This document shows positions 18,523-27,355 of a stretch of 64,000 bases of DNA, in pieces. Source of the DNA: Vibrio gelatinilyticus (GTDB taxonomy: Bacteria; Pseudomonadota; Gammaproteobacteria; Enterobacterales; Vibrionaceae); the NCBI RefSeq assembly GCF_022836845.1, contig NZ_JAJNNZ010000003.1, forward strand, positions 124,001-188,000. Direction: 5' to 3'. Under the pieces are notes generated by a model. It was given only the letters and a program-made list of their open reading frames with translations, made no database searches and was not told the DNA's origin. Made by a program: the position numbers and the translations under genes. The first letter of the stretch is position 1, and every line of letters begins with the position of its first letter.

Positions 18523-19515
18523 CTAAATAAGGTGAGCATAACCACCGTCACGAAGAGCTTTCTCCATGATGGATATCACCTTACGGCTAGTGTCGCCATT
18601 GAGGGTTTTTGATTGCTTGAAGCCATTGGACAACAGCTTTGTGGCCAGTCTCGCCTCGTACTGGAAACCGCCGCCTTGCCAAGGTTTTTCTATGACGATC
18701 TCTTTTCCGTTATGAATCAGCTCAATTCGTGAAGAACTCCACCATTTTTCGTTCAATATAGCGGTAAATCCTTCGCCCTTCAGCGTGGCGACTTTTGGTA
18801 AATTACGAGTGATCGAAGCACCAATGTCACCCTGCAGTGGTCCGTCGAAAGAAAAGTGAACATTTTCATCAACGTTAGATGCTTCGTTGTCGTTCTCAAA
18901 GTGAACCGTTGGATCCGGGATCTCGACATTCATTAGCTGACATAGGTCAGCATAAAGCCATAAAGCGTACACACCTACGTCAAGGGTAGCCCCTCCACTT
19001 AATGAGCCATTGAAAATAGGCTGGTTAGCGTCGTACTTATGCCAATTACCGAAACTGGCTTCAACAGACTTAAGAGAGATGCTGTGTTGAGCGATGTATT
19101 TCTTTAGAGCTTGATAGCCCGGAAAGGTGACCGCTTTCATGGCTTCTAGCAAAAGCACGTTATGAGAGATAGCAAGCTCGGTCATTTCATCCCAATCGTT
19201 GAGATTGGTAAACGCGGTTTTTTCAACCAGAACGTGTTTGCCGTGACGAACAAAGAGTTCAACCAGATCTCTGTGAAAGGGATGAATGGTTGCTACATAG
19301 ACAACATCGACGTTATTGTCTTGAGCCAACTCTTGATATGAACCGTAAGCGACCTGCGCACTGTATTGGTTTTTGAAGGCGATGGCCCTGTCTTCAGATC
19401 GAGCAGCAACAGCATAGAGGCGAGCGTTTGGGACATCCGTAGTAAGATCACTGGCAAATCGATTGGCAATTTTTCCTAATCCAGCAATTGCCCAATTGAT
19501 GCAAGGAGAGGTCAT
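18523..19515 (-). CDS. Gfo/Idh/MocA-family NAD(P)-dependent oxidoreductase
   Basis: The 330-residue protein starts with a Rossmann fold (INWAIAGLGKIANRFASDL) and has the family motif EKTAFTN in place of the usual EKP, then the alpha/beta C-terminal domain with GGATLDVGVYALWL and its catalytic Asp-His-like position. Relatives act on sugars, inositols or trans-dihydrodiols. The substrate here cannot be told. It is a single gene with the next gene upstream on the same strand (19690-19980) separated by a long hairpin. Confidence 0.85.
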   Translation of the reverse strand: MTSPCINWAIAGLGKIANRFASDLTTDVPNARLYAVAARSEDRAIAFKNQYSAQVAYGSYQELAQDNNVDVVYVATIHPFHRDLVELFVRHGKHVLVEKTAFTNLNDWDEMTELAISHNVLLLEAMKAVTFPGYQALKKYIAQHSISLKSVEASFGNWHKYDANQPIFNGSLSGGATLDVGVYALWLYADLCQLMNVEIPDPTVHFENDNEASNVDENVHFSFDGPLQGDIGASITRNLPKVATLKGEGFTAILNEKWWSSSRIELIHNGKEIVIEKPWQGGGFQYEARLATKLLSNGFKQSKTLNGDTSRKVISIMEKALRDGGYAHLI

Positions 19516-19635
19516 TTTTGGTCCTTATTTTTTAATACAAGCGCATTTGGCGAAGTATGACGGAGTTGCTATACAGAATGCAACATACGGGGAAGCGAAT
19601 GTGTGATAGGAGGTATTTGGTTTTTGGATAGGCAG

Positions 19636-19670
19636 GTTAGCGAGATCCAAACGAACCACAACTCGCTAAC
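19636..19670. terminator. 9-bp hairpin between two minus-strand genes
   Basis: GTTAGCGAG (19636-19644) and CTCGCTAAC (19662-19670) are perfect arms around a 17-base loop. It follows the end of the 96-residue gene on the minus strand. The T run is on the plus-strand side, so as a minus-strand terminator it is imperfect. Confidence 0.5.
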
Positions 19671-19689
19671 TTTATAAATAGGGATAATT

Positions 19690-19980
19690 TCACAAGTCTT
19701 TCATGAGTATTTCGAACTCTTCATTTGCATTGGCAATTAGGTGATTAAGTTCGATGGCATCATATTTATCGAATTTAAGCTGCCAAGTACTGTCATCAGT
19801 GCAGCCAGAGACCGCGGTCACTTGTCCAACAGGAACAAAGCTTACTTTATCAAGGTCTGACAAATAGTGAGTATCAGAATCGAGTATGCTGACATCCAAA
19901 ACTCCCACCGGGTTGAGTTTGACGTGAACATGTGAGTGTTGTTTATCCATTAATTGATAATTACGGTGTGTTTCTATCAT
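19690..19980 (-). CDS. Small conserved protein of unknown function
   Basis: This 96-residue protein lacks a signal peptide and membrane helix and looks cytosolic. It starts with a His-rich stretch (METHRNYQLMDKQHSHVHVKLNPVG-like order) and continues with beta strands and a C-terminal helix (AIELNHLIANANEEFEILMKDL). The GGAGG four bases before the ATG at 19980 supports this start over the internal Met. I do not recognise the family. Its neighbours do not suggest a role. Confidence 0.6.
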   Translation of the reverse strand: MIETHRNYQLMDKQHSHVHVKLNPVGVLDVSILDSDTHYLSDLDKVSFVPVGQVTAVSGCTDDSTWQLKFDKYDAIELNHLIANANEEFEILMKDL

Positions 19981-20124
19981 ACAGCCTCCGTGTTTATGGC
20001 TACCTACAGTAAGTGTAGGAAAGCCACAGACACTTAGAGGACGATCGGTCCAGAATTTGATCTAAGACAAAAATATATGAAATCATGAATGTAAACGCTA
20101 CTGATGCTTATTTTTAATGATCTT

Positions 20125-20604
20125 TTACTCAGTAGTGAAGTGCTCGCGAAGTGCAGCTCGGCGGTTTTGGCCAATACCCACGCCACCACCATCCATGTTG
20201 ACCGTCGTTTCATAACCTTCGAGGATAAATCGTTGCGGTGGTAGGGCAGGAGTCAAACGTTTCAACTGTGGCGAACGCTCGGTGCCCACTCGTTCGTACA
20301 CCCAATGTCCACTACCAGTTACGATTGTTACGATTCGACCGTCAAATTCATAGCTGGTCGCAATAAGACGATGGTCTCGGTGAACACCTTGTTGTGAAAA
20401 GGTGAGAATTTCGGTCCGTTGCAGCGGTGCCCCAATTTCTTTCCAATTCCCATAAATACGACTTACATCAATGTGTTCTTTATGACTTTTATAGAGCAAC
20501 ATGCTAATGAGGCTTACTATTATAATCACCACAGTAACGACCACAATAAGAAACAAATGGTTGTCAGATTTGTTCTTGGTGTTGAGTCGATATGATTGGT
20601 TCAA
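20125..20604 (-). CDS. Membrane-anchored DUF2850-like protein
   Basis: The 159-residue protein has one N-terminal membrane helix (about 18-41, FLIVVVTVVIIIVSLISMLLY) and a soluble domain outside the membrane with YGNWKEIGAPLQRTEILTFSQQGVHRDHRLIATSYEFDG. The pattern resembles the DUF2850 family found mainly in Vibrio; that match is from memory. The role is not known. It stands alone. Confidence 0.65.
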   Translation of the reverse strand: MNQSYRLNTKNKSDNHLFLIVVVTVVIIIVSLISMLLYKSHKEHIDVSRIYGNWKEIGAPLQRTEILTFSQQGVHRDHRLIATSYEFDGRIVTIVTGSGHWVYERVGTERSPQLKRLTPALPPQRFILEGYETTVNMDGGGVGIGQNRRAALREHFTTE

Positions 20605-20942
20605 AATAGAGCCCCCTGTAAATATCGTCTTTTATAGCACTAAATGGTGGTTAAAGTTCTAGTAAAGAGTCACCGCATGATGGCTCATACTTATATATCG
20701 GCAATGCGATATAAGTCTAAAGTACTATGACAAATTGTTTTAAGGTGAAAACAGTATACTGTTGAACCTTTTGCGATTGGTCACATATTTACGATATGTG
20801 AATACTTTTATTTATTTTGCTCAGTGCGAGAACGGTTATCACTTGTGTCAGCTAAGGATCTGAGTTAAAAAGTGAGAGACGCTATAAAGGTGCCTCCAAC
20901 GGTTGTTTGGACGTGTCTACTATTTAAAACAAGGATGTAGTA
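20605..20942. other. Intergenic region ahead of ppnP with two inverted repeats
   Basis: No gene is visible. A near-palindrome ACTTATATATCG...CGATATAAGT spans 20689-20716, and CACATAT (20782-20788) with ATATGTG (20794-20800) forms a perfect 7-bp dyad around ttacg. The second lies in an AT-rich segment and could be a regulator site in the ppnP promoter. AAGGATG precedes the ppnP start. Confidence 0.45.
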
Positions 20943-21224
20943 ATGATAAAAGAAAACACTTATTTCGAAGGCTCGGTAAAGTCACTGGGCTTTGCTCAAG
21001 CAGATGGTGATAGCAGTGTCGGCGTTATGGCCGCGGGAGAGTACACATTTGGTACTGAGGCCGCCGAGAAAATGACAGTAGTAAAAGGCGCGTTAACGAT
21101 CAAACGTCAAGGTGACGATGATTGGGCGACATATCAAGCAGGTGAAGCATTTAACGTACCTGCAAACTCTAGCTTCGATTTACAGGTCACAACGGCTACC
21201 GCTTACCTATGTGAGTATTTGTAA
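20943..21224 (+). CDS. ppnP: Pyrimidine/purine nucleoside phosphorylase
   Basis: The 93-residue protein is a single cupin domain matching PpnP (YaiE), which splits many nucleosides with phosphate to give the base and ribose-1-phosphate. Recognisable stretches are NTYFEGSVKSLGF, GVMAAGEYTFGTEAAEKMTVVKGAL and FNVPANSSFDLQV. Length is normal for the family. It ends in a hairpin shared with the convergent pirin gene. Two other nucleoside enzymes, adenosine deaminase and deoD, lie in the same window but in separate units. Confidence 0.9.
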   Translation: MIKENTYFEGSVKSLGFAQADGDSSVGVMAAGEYTFGTEAAEKMTVVKGALTIKRQGDDDWATYQAGEAFNVPANSSFDLQVTTATAYLCEYL

Positions 21225-21236
21225 GTAGCTTGCCTA

Positions 21237-21276
21237 CCTACGCTTTATTATTGATGCATCAATTACAAAGCGTAGG
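21237..21276. terminator. Bidirectional terminator between ppnP and the pirin gene
   Basis: CCTACGCTTT (21237-21246) and AAAGCGTAGG (21267-21276) are perfect 10-bp arms. It lies between two convergent genes. Confidence 0.6.
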
Positions 21277-21293
21277 AGGCTTTAATAGGACTG

Positions 21294-22142
21294 TTAGTAA
21301 GTTTCAAATACGCCTGTATTGTAGTCGTGAATGGCTTGTTCTATCTCTTGCATGCTATTCATCACAAACGGTCCGTAATGCACCACTGGCTCTTCAATAG
21401 GCGTTCCCGAAAATACCAATGCTCCCGAGTCGTCGTTGGCAAGCAGTTCAATCTCTTCTCCTTGGCTTAGTAACACCAGTTCACCTTGTCCTACCGTTTT
21501 ACCAGCGATTTGTATCTCACCTTTGTATACGTACACCATGGCATTATGGTGGCTAGGCGTTTGAATGTTAACTTTCTGTAGAGCATGTGCCCTCCAGTCT
21601 GCAACAGCAAGTGGCACGCCTGTGTTGGTTAGTGGTCCCGTCAATTGCTGTTCATCAACGTTGACAGTTCCGGCGATCATACGGATGAGGCCAGAGGTTT
21701 CAGTGCGGCGTTCTACTATGGTCTCTGGTTGATAATCATAGTATTGGGCTGGGATCATCTTGTTCTTCGCTGGTTGGTTTATCCAGATTTGAAAGCCATG
21801 CAGTTGCCCTTGTTGCATTATTGGCATTTCACTGTGGATGACACCGCGTCCAGACGCCATCCACTGCGCGCCCCCAGAGCGTAACTCCCCCACATTTCCC
21901 ATATGGTCTCGATGCTGAAAATGCCCTTCTAACATATAGGTAAGGGTTTCTATGCCACGATGTGGGTGTGGCGGAAATCCGCCGACGTAATCTTTTTCAT
22001 CATCGGATTTTAGTTCGTCAATCATCAAAAAAGGAGAGAATGCAGGATTATTAAATCCGTGTACACGGCGTATTTTAACGCCGTCTCCGTCTGATGTATC
22101 GTGTGCCTTAATAACTTGGCTAACGTATCTAGAAACTGTCAT
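21294..22142 (-). CDS. Pirin-family bicupin protein
   Basis: The product has the two cupin domains of pirins. The metal ligands are visible in GFPPHPHRGIETLTYMLEGHFQHRDHMGN, and the C-terminal domain has the GELVLLSQG and PVVHYGPFVMN motifs. Some pirins act as quercetin dioxygenases or redox sensors; a precise role is not shown here. AAGGAG lies seven bases before the ATG at 22142, which I prefer over the upstream in-frame start at 22163. It is a single gene. Confidence 0.88.
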   Translation of the reverse strand: MTVSRYVSQVIKAHDTSDGDGVKIRRVHGFNNPAFSPFLMIDELKSDDEKDYVGGFPPHPHRGIETLTYMLEGHFQHRDHMGNVGELRSGGAQWMASGRGVIHSEMPIMQQGQLHGFQIWINQPAKNKMIPAQYYDYQPETIVERRTETSGLIRMIAGTVNVDEQQLTGPLTNTGVPLAVADWRAHALQKVNIQTPSHHNAMVYVYKGEIQIAGKTVGQGELVLLSQGEEIELLANDDSGALVFSGTPIEEPVVHYGPFVMNSMQEIEQAIHDYNTGVFETY

Positions 22143-22309
22143 GCTGATCTCCTTGGTTAACACAACTATAGGCCAAGGTTGACCTTAAGCAGAGGGGGTG
22201 GTTTTGATCAACTTGTTCAATAATCTTGAAAGGTGATCAAGACCATAGGTGATTGGTTAATGTAACCGATGTCACATGTTTCTATAACATGGGTGAGAGG
22301 AGGAATTTG

Positions 22310-22338
22310 TTACATATCGAGAGCAGCACACCTATACT
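22310..22338 (+). promoter_or_regulatory. Candidate sigma-70 promoter of add
   Basis: TTACAT (22310-22315) and TATACT (22333-22338) have a 17-bp spacer, and the -10 differs from consensus at one base. It lies 37 bases before the add start codon. An inverted repeat with CATGTT and AACATG arms lies a little further upstream (about 22274-22290). No purine riboswitch is present in this leader. Confidence 0.5.
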
Positions 22339-22374
22339 ATCGGTAGTTCAATAAGGATTTGTTAAAGGTGGAGT

Positions 22375-23385
22375 ATGGAAACATTCATTAAGAGCTTGCC
22401 GAAAGTGGAGCTACACATTCACATAGAAGGCTCGTTGGAACCGGAGTTGCTTTTTATGTTGGCAAAACGAAACCACATCGCTTTGCCCTATGATTCACCA
22501 GAATCATTAAGACAGGCCTACAAATTTGCTGATCTGCAATCGTTCTTAGATCTCTATTACCAAGGGGCTAATACTCTGATCAACGAGCAAGATTTCTATG
22601 ATTTAACCTGGGCCTACATAGAGCGCTGCAAAGAGCAAAACGTTATTCATACCGAAATATTTTTTGACCCTCAGACTCATACCGACCGTGGAATCGAGTT
22701 TGATACCGTTGTTGCAGGTATCTATCAGGCTCTTGAAGATGCGTCTTGTCAGTTTGGTATCTCTTCAAATCTCATAATGTGCTTCTTACGTCATTTGTCT
22801 GAAGAAGCAGCGTTTGAAACATTGCAAGAAGCGGCAAGGCACAAAGACAAAATTATTGCTGTGGGGTTGGATTCTTCCGAGCTAGGCCATCCGCCTGAAA
22901 AATTTTCACGAGTTTTTCAAAAAGCGAGAGAACTGGGCTTCTTTACGGTCGCTCATGCGGGGGAAGAAGGGCCAGCGCAAAACATTGTTGATGCCATCGA
23001 ACTGCTTGGTGTGAGCCGAATTGACCATGGTGTGCGCTGCACAGACAGCGAAGAATTGGTCGATTACTTGATCGAAAGGAAAATGCCTTTAACGGTGTGC
23101 CCTTTGTCCAATATCGAGCTGCGAGTGTTTAATAGTATGTCTGAACACAACATCGTAGACTTACTAAGAAAAGGGCTTTGTGTAACAGTGAACTCAGATG
23201 ACCCGGCGTATTTTGGCGGTTATATGACTGAGAACCTTTTGGCTGTACATAAAGCACTGCCAATGACGAAGCTGGAGCTTGCTCAGCTGACCATTAATGC
23301 CATTGATTCAAGTTTTATTTCAGTAGCTAATAAATTGAAATTTAAAGAATTAGTATGGCATTATCTCGCTGAAAATCATCATTAG
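22375..23385 (+). CDS. add: Adenosine deaminase
   Basis: The 336-residue protein deaminates adenosine and deoxyadenosine to inosine and deoxyinosine. The metal-binding and catalytic motifs are present: [26 protein letters not shown] and [13 protein letters not shown] with SRIDHGVRC between them. Length is normal. AAGGTGG precedes the ATG. In some vibrios add is under an adenine riboswitch, but the leader here lacks that structure. A 14-bp hairpin lies 31 bases after the stop. Confidence 0.93.
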   Translation: METFIKSLPKVELHIHIEGSLEPELLFMLAKRNHIALPYDSPESLRQAYKFADLQSFLDLYYQGANTLINEQDFYDLTWAYIERCKEQNVIHTEIFFDPQTHTDRGIEFDTVVAGIYQALEDASCQFGISSNLIMCFLRHLSEEAAFETLQEAARHKDKIIAVGLDSSELGHPPEKFSRVFQKARELGFFTVAHAGEEGPAQNIVDAIELLGVSRIDHGVRCTDSEELVDYLIERKMPLTVCPLSNIELRVFNSMSEHNIVDLLRKGLCVTVNSDDPAYFGGYMTENLLAVHKALPMTKLELAQLTINAIDSSFISVANKLKFKELVWHYLAENHH

Positions 23386-23416
23386 CATGAGTTAACGACG
23401 GACAAGCGAAAATAGC

Positions 23417-23465
23417 AAAGTCGTCATTCCGAAAGGTGGCAGCCTATAAAAGGAATGACGACTTT
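23417..23465. terminator. 14-bp REP-like hairpin after add
   Basis: AAAGTCGTCATTCC (23417-23430) and GGAATGACGACTTT (23452-23465) pair over 14 bp. The GTCATTCC/GGAATGAC core is common in repeated extragenic hairpins of proteobacteria. It may end the add transcript, and the T-rich strand end (TTTAAC) is weak. Confidence 0.6.
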
Positions 23466-23594
23466 AACTGTTTACTAGGTTTAACGTTTTCATGTAAATG
23501 ATCAATTGCTTTGGACGTTTTTTGGACGTATTTGTGAATCACTTCACTATGTGTAGGGATCATTTTATCCATTTTAAACGGTATGAAAAATATC

Positions 23595-23936
23595 CTAGTG
23601 GCAGTATTCAATAGTTACTTGATTACCATCGACTCGAATGTTGGTAATGCTTCCATCTACAGTTAGCGTGGTATTGAAAGTTCGATCGTTGCTCTCAAAT
23701 ACGGCACTAGAGTTTTTAAGGGAAGGTAAGTGGTGATTTGGGTTAATGTGCAGCAGTTTACAAAAGCGATCAACGAAATGAGCATCTAAAGGATGATTGC
23801 CGTTTAAACGATTGGATAATTCAATCTGACTGATATTAAGTCTTTTGGCGACTTCCATTTGAGTGATGTGCATTTTTGCTTTTTGTGACATCCATACTCG
23901 ATAAAGTGCATCGGTATCGTGGTGTGTAAAATTCAT
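23595..23936 (-). CDS. Small helix-turn-helix protein
   Basis: The 113-residue protein has a Cro/CI-like helix-turn-helix in its first 70 residues (KMHITQMEVAKRLNISQIELSNRLNGNHPLDAHFVDRFCKLLHINPNHHLPSL) and a C-terminal part with a predicted beta hairpin (FNTTLTVDGSITNIRVDGNQVTIEYCH). It probably binds DNA, and the beta tail may form dimers or sense a ligand. The intergenic region upstream (23937-24201) has no other gene. Its target is not evident. Confidence 0.7.
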   Translation of the reverse strand: MNFTHHDTDALYRVWMSQKAKMHITQMEVAKRLNISQIELSNRLNGNHPLDAHFVDRFCKLLHINPNHHLPSLKNSSAVFESNDRTFNTTLTVDGSITNIRVDGNQVTIEYCH

Positions 23937-24201
23937 TTCTGTGTAACCCTGAGACTGCTTGGAAGGTTATCCCCTCCTATCATATATTCTGAGGCCATAT
24001 TGCATAATAAATAGTATCTTCTAATGTCAGAGCAGTGCTAGCTAAGTGATAGCTGTGTATAGTTTGTGCTATTTTTGTGTGAATTCGCGACAAGATGCGA
24101 TGGTGCTCCAGTATGCGAGATCTCAAAGATCCCACGGTCATTACTGTGTTAAGCCTCTATCGTGCTTTGGGCAAAAGACAAAAGGCATTGTTATCTGCGT
24201 A

Positions 24202-27093
24202 CTATAGTTTTGGATTGACTTGATTTTCGCCGTTGTTACTTAGACTCACTTCGTCAAGCAAATACAAGATAGATTGATATGAAATGCCGCTGTGATGAGA
24301 TAAACCTATTTCACAGGTGATGCTGTTGCTAAAGCCGCGTTTGCAATCCTCGGGCACCTGGCTGCGAAGAGAACTTAGAGCCGCACTATTAAGCTCTGGC
24401 GTGTTAAAGCCTTTATCTCCTGCCCAACCGCAGCATTGGATATGTTCCGGAACAATAACGTGAGATGCGCAACTTCGGGCCAATTCTAGCATGTTAGTTT
24501 GTAGTCCCATACGACGAGAACTGCAAGTGATATGAACAAGAACGGATTCGTCAATTGGCTTTAATTGTAGGTTAGGTAGCAGATGGTCTGTTGCGAATTT
24601 GACAGGCTCGTAGATGTTCATTTGTTTTTCAAAATGTTCGATGCTGCGCTTAGCACAGGGACTGGTATCCATGAGAATAGGGTAACGCCCTTGTTCACTG
24701 GCATGCCACAAAACCTCCTCAAGCTGCTGAGCCTTGGTGTAAGCAATGTTTGCCATCCCTTTACTTTCGTATGGCATTCCACAGCACTGATCATCGATCT
24801 CTTGAGGAGTAATAACTAAAAAGCCAGCTTTTTTGAGTAACGAAAGCGTCACCTCAGTTAAAGGACGGCAATCATAGGAGTTGTCAGCCGTCCCCATAGC
24901 ACGGCTTGCGCAAGAAGGTACGTAGACAACGCAGCGCTCTGTTTGGGAATGCGCAGTCGGCTGTCGATGAGTGTGTTTAAGTAGATCAAACGAGTTATTA
25001 TTAGGGACTTCGGGAAGCCAATTTGGTGAGGTACCCTTTGTGATCAAGCGTAGTTGTTTGGTGAATCTGTGAAATCGAGTCATGCCGATTAAGTTAGCGG
25101 CAACAGCGCTGGTCTTTAATCCAATTTTGACAAATGAAGTTGTCGTTGAAAAGTGCTTTGCCGTCCAACGAGCAATAGGTTGATACTTTTGGTATTTAGT
25201 GGCTCTTAATTGTTTAACTAAATCACCTGTATTGATGCCTACTGGGCATCGGTCGGCACACAATCCGGTTGCGGCACAGGTATCCAATCCCTGATACTCA
25301 AACAACTTTGTTAGCTCTTCGCTTTGACTAGATTGGTTTTGAGCCTCTCGTCTTTTTATCTCTCTAAACAAAACAATACGCTGCCTAGGTGACAGTGTCA
25401 CACTTCTTGATGGGCATACGGGCTCACAAAATCCACACTCGATACATTTATCGACAATGGGATCAGAGGCGGGCATGGGTTTGAGATGTTGAATATGGGC
25501 ATGAGGGTCGTCATTGATGATAACGCCCGGGTTGAGCAACCCTTTTGGGTCAAACAGTGTTTTGATTTGTTGCATTAGTTGATAGGCGTCTTTTCCCCAT
25601 TCAAGCTCAACGTAAGGGGCCATATTGCGACCAGTTCCATGCTCTGCTTTCAAAGAACCCTGATATTTAATCGCCACTAAATCGGCCACTTTATCCATGA
25701 AGTTTCCGTAACGCTCGACTTCGTGTTGATTATCGAAGCTCTGGGTAAAAACAAAGTGTAAGTTCCCTTCAAGTGCATGACCAAATATGATGGCTTCAGA
25801 ATATCGATATTCGTCGAAGAGTGATTGTAGATCTCGAACCCCAGCAGCAAGATCTTCAATAGGAAATGCAACGTCCTCAATAATGACGGTGGTTCCCACT
25901 TCGCGAACAGCGCCTACAGCTGGAAACATGCCTTTACGGATGCCCCATAATGTGGTGACGGTTTGTTGGTCTTGTGTAAACGGTACGGATTCGATAATTG
26001 AAAATGGGTGAAGAATATCGAGTACCTGTTGCGTTTGCTGATCTAGGCTTTGTTGTGAACTAGCGTGAGACTCTATAAGTAATGCCGTCGCTTCAAGACT
26101 TAGCGAGCGAATGAAAGAGGGCAGCCCTGGCTTGTTCGCGACCGAGCTTAGGGCTCGGCCATCCATCATTTCAACTGATGCGACAGGAGCATTAGACAAG
26201 GCAGTGACGGCTTTACTCGCTTCCTCTATGTTGTCAAACACCAACAAACTGGTGGACTTATAGGCGTGCTCAACGACCGTGTTGTAAGTGATCTCGGAAA
26301 TAAAGCCCAGAGTACCTTCTGATCCGATCATAAGGTGTTGTAGTATCTCGATAGGGTCTTCGTAATCAACCAAAGCGTTGAGAGAGTATCCGGTGGTATT
26401 CTTTAGGCGGTATTTATGATGTATTTTTTGAGTCAATTCTCGATTGAGTTTGGTTTGCGTTGCAAGTTCGGTCAAGCCCTCGACAAGATCTCGTCTAATG
26501 GAATAAAAAGACTCAATACTTTCTGGATCGGAAGTATTTAGCTGGCTGCCGTCAGCAAAAACGATCTTCATTCCATCAACTGTTTTGTAGGAGTTCTGGG
26601 CTGTGCCGCAACACATTCCGCTGGCATTGTTCGCCGCAATTCCTCCGATTTTACACGTATCAATAGAAGCCGGATCGGGGCCAATCTTTTTATTGAATGG
26701 TTTAAGATAACGGTTGGCATCTGCGCCAATAACGCCGGGTTGGAGGGTGATTCTATCGCCATCGTTATGGATGGTATGTCCACGCCAATCATCTGTCAGT
26801 GTAAATAATACTGAATCAGAGACAGCCTGTCCGGAGAGGCTGGTTCCTGCTGCACGAAAGGTAAATGGGATCTCAAGCTTTTCACAGCATTTAATGGCGT
26901 GAATGAGCTCATCTAGATTAGACAGGCGCAGTACTACCTTGGGAATGAGCCGATAAAAACTGGCGTCGGTGCCGTAAGCAAGGCATTGCTCTTTACTTGT
27001 AACAATACAAGTAGAATCAATAACGGTTGAGAGTTGTTCAACCAAATGGGAGTAGTGGGGGACGTTTACATTGTGGCTTTGTTGAACGGTCAT
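24202..27093 (-). CDS. FAD/Fe-S D-lactate dehydrogenase of the Dld-II type
   Basis: The 963-residue protein has a VAO-type FAD domain at the N terminus (about 20-560, with FTFRAAGTSLSGQAVSD, GIAANNASGMCCG and KAEHGTGRNMAPYVELEWG). It continues with a ferredoxin-type domain (CIECGFCEPVCPSR and CAATGLCADRCPVG, about 560-635) and two cysteine-rich CCG domains (CCGMPYESKG and CCGWAGDKGF). This order matches respiratory D-lactate dehydrogenase Dld-II and the YdiJ D-2-hydroxyacid dehydrogenases. It probably passes electrons to the quinone pool. AAGGATG precedes the ATG. Lactate permease or L-lactate genes are not beside it, so the substrate is inferred. Confidence 0.85.
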   Translation of the reverse strand: MTVQQSHNVNVPHYSHLVEQLSTVIDSTCIVTSKEQCLAYGTDASFYRLIPKVVLRLSNLDELIHAIKCCEKLEIPFTFRAAGTSLSGQAVSDSVLFTLTDDWRGHTIHNDGDRITLQPGVIGADANRYLKPFNKKIGPDPASIDTCKIGGIAANNASGMCCGTAQNSYKTVDGMKIVFADGSQLNTSDPESIESFYSIRRDLVEGLTELATQTKLNRELTQKIHHKYRLKNTTGYSLNALVDYEDPIEILQHLMIGSEGTLGFISEITYNTVVEHAYKSTSLLVFDNIEEASKAVTALSNAPVASVEMMDGRALSSVANKPGLPSFIRSLSLEATALLIESHASSQQSLDQQTQQVLDILHPFSIIESVPFTQDQQTVTTLWGIRKGMFPAVGAVREVGTTVIIEDVAFPIEDLAAGVRDLQSLFDEYRYSEAIIFGHALEGNLHFVFTQSFDNQHEVERYGNFMDKVADLVAIKYQGSLKAEHGTGRNMAPYVELEWGKDAYQLMQQIKTLFDPKGLLNPGVIINDDPHAHIQHLKPMPASDPIVDKCIECGFCEPVCPSRSVTLSPRQRIVLFREIKRREAQNQSSQSEELTKLFEYQGLDTCAATGLCADRCPVGINTGDLVKQLRATKYQKYQPIARWTAKHFSTTTSFVKIGLKTSAVAANLIGMTRFHRFTKQLRLITKGTSPNWLPEVPNNNSFDLLKHTHRQPTAHSQTERCVVYVPSCASRAMGTADNSYDCRPLTEVTLSLLKKAGFLVITPQEIDDQCCGMPYESKGMANIAYTKAQQLEEVLWHASEQGRYPILMDTSPCAKRSIEHFEKQMNIYEPVKFATDHLLPNLQLKPIDESVLVHITCSSRRMGLQTNMLELARSCASHVIVPEHIQCCGWAGDKGFNTPELNSAALSSLRSQVPEDCKRGFSNSITCEIGLSHHSGISYQSILYLLDEVSLSNNGENQVNPKL

Positions 27094-27355
27094 TGATTCA
27101 TCCTTGAATTATTGCTCTAGTTCTTTGTCGTTATCTCTATCTAATATACTCAGCAGAAAGCATGAATGCTGCGCGCTTGAAGCCATTTTTGATGTTTAAT
27201 TGTTCTAAGCTGTCAATATATCTTTCTTTTTATGAAGACTTTACCTTTAAGTTGTGTAAAAAAGCACCTATCGACTGTGGGTAACGACTAAGTCACTAAA
27301 ACATAATATAAATTCGACTAGACTTATCATTAAGAATTTCAAAAAGGAGGTGGTT

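Noticed and set aside
22164..22374. Adenine riboswitch in front of add
   Set aside because: Vibrio vulnificus add has one, but the conserved core (TATA ... GTTTCTACC style loops and closing stem) is not found in the leader here.
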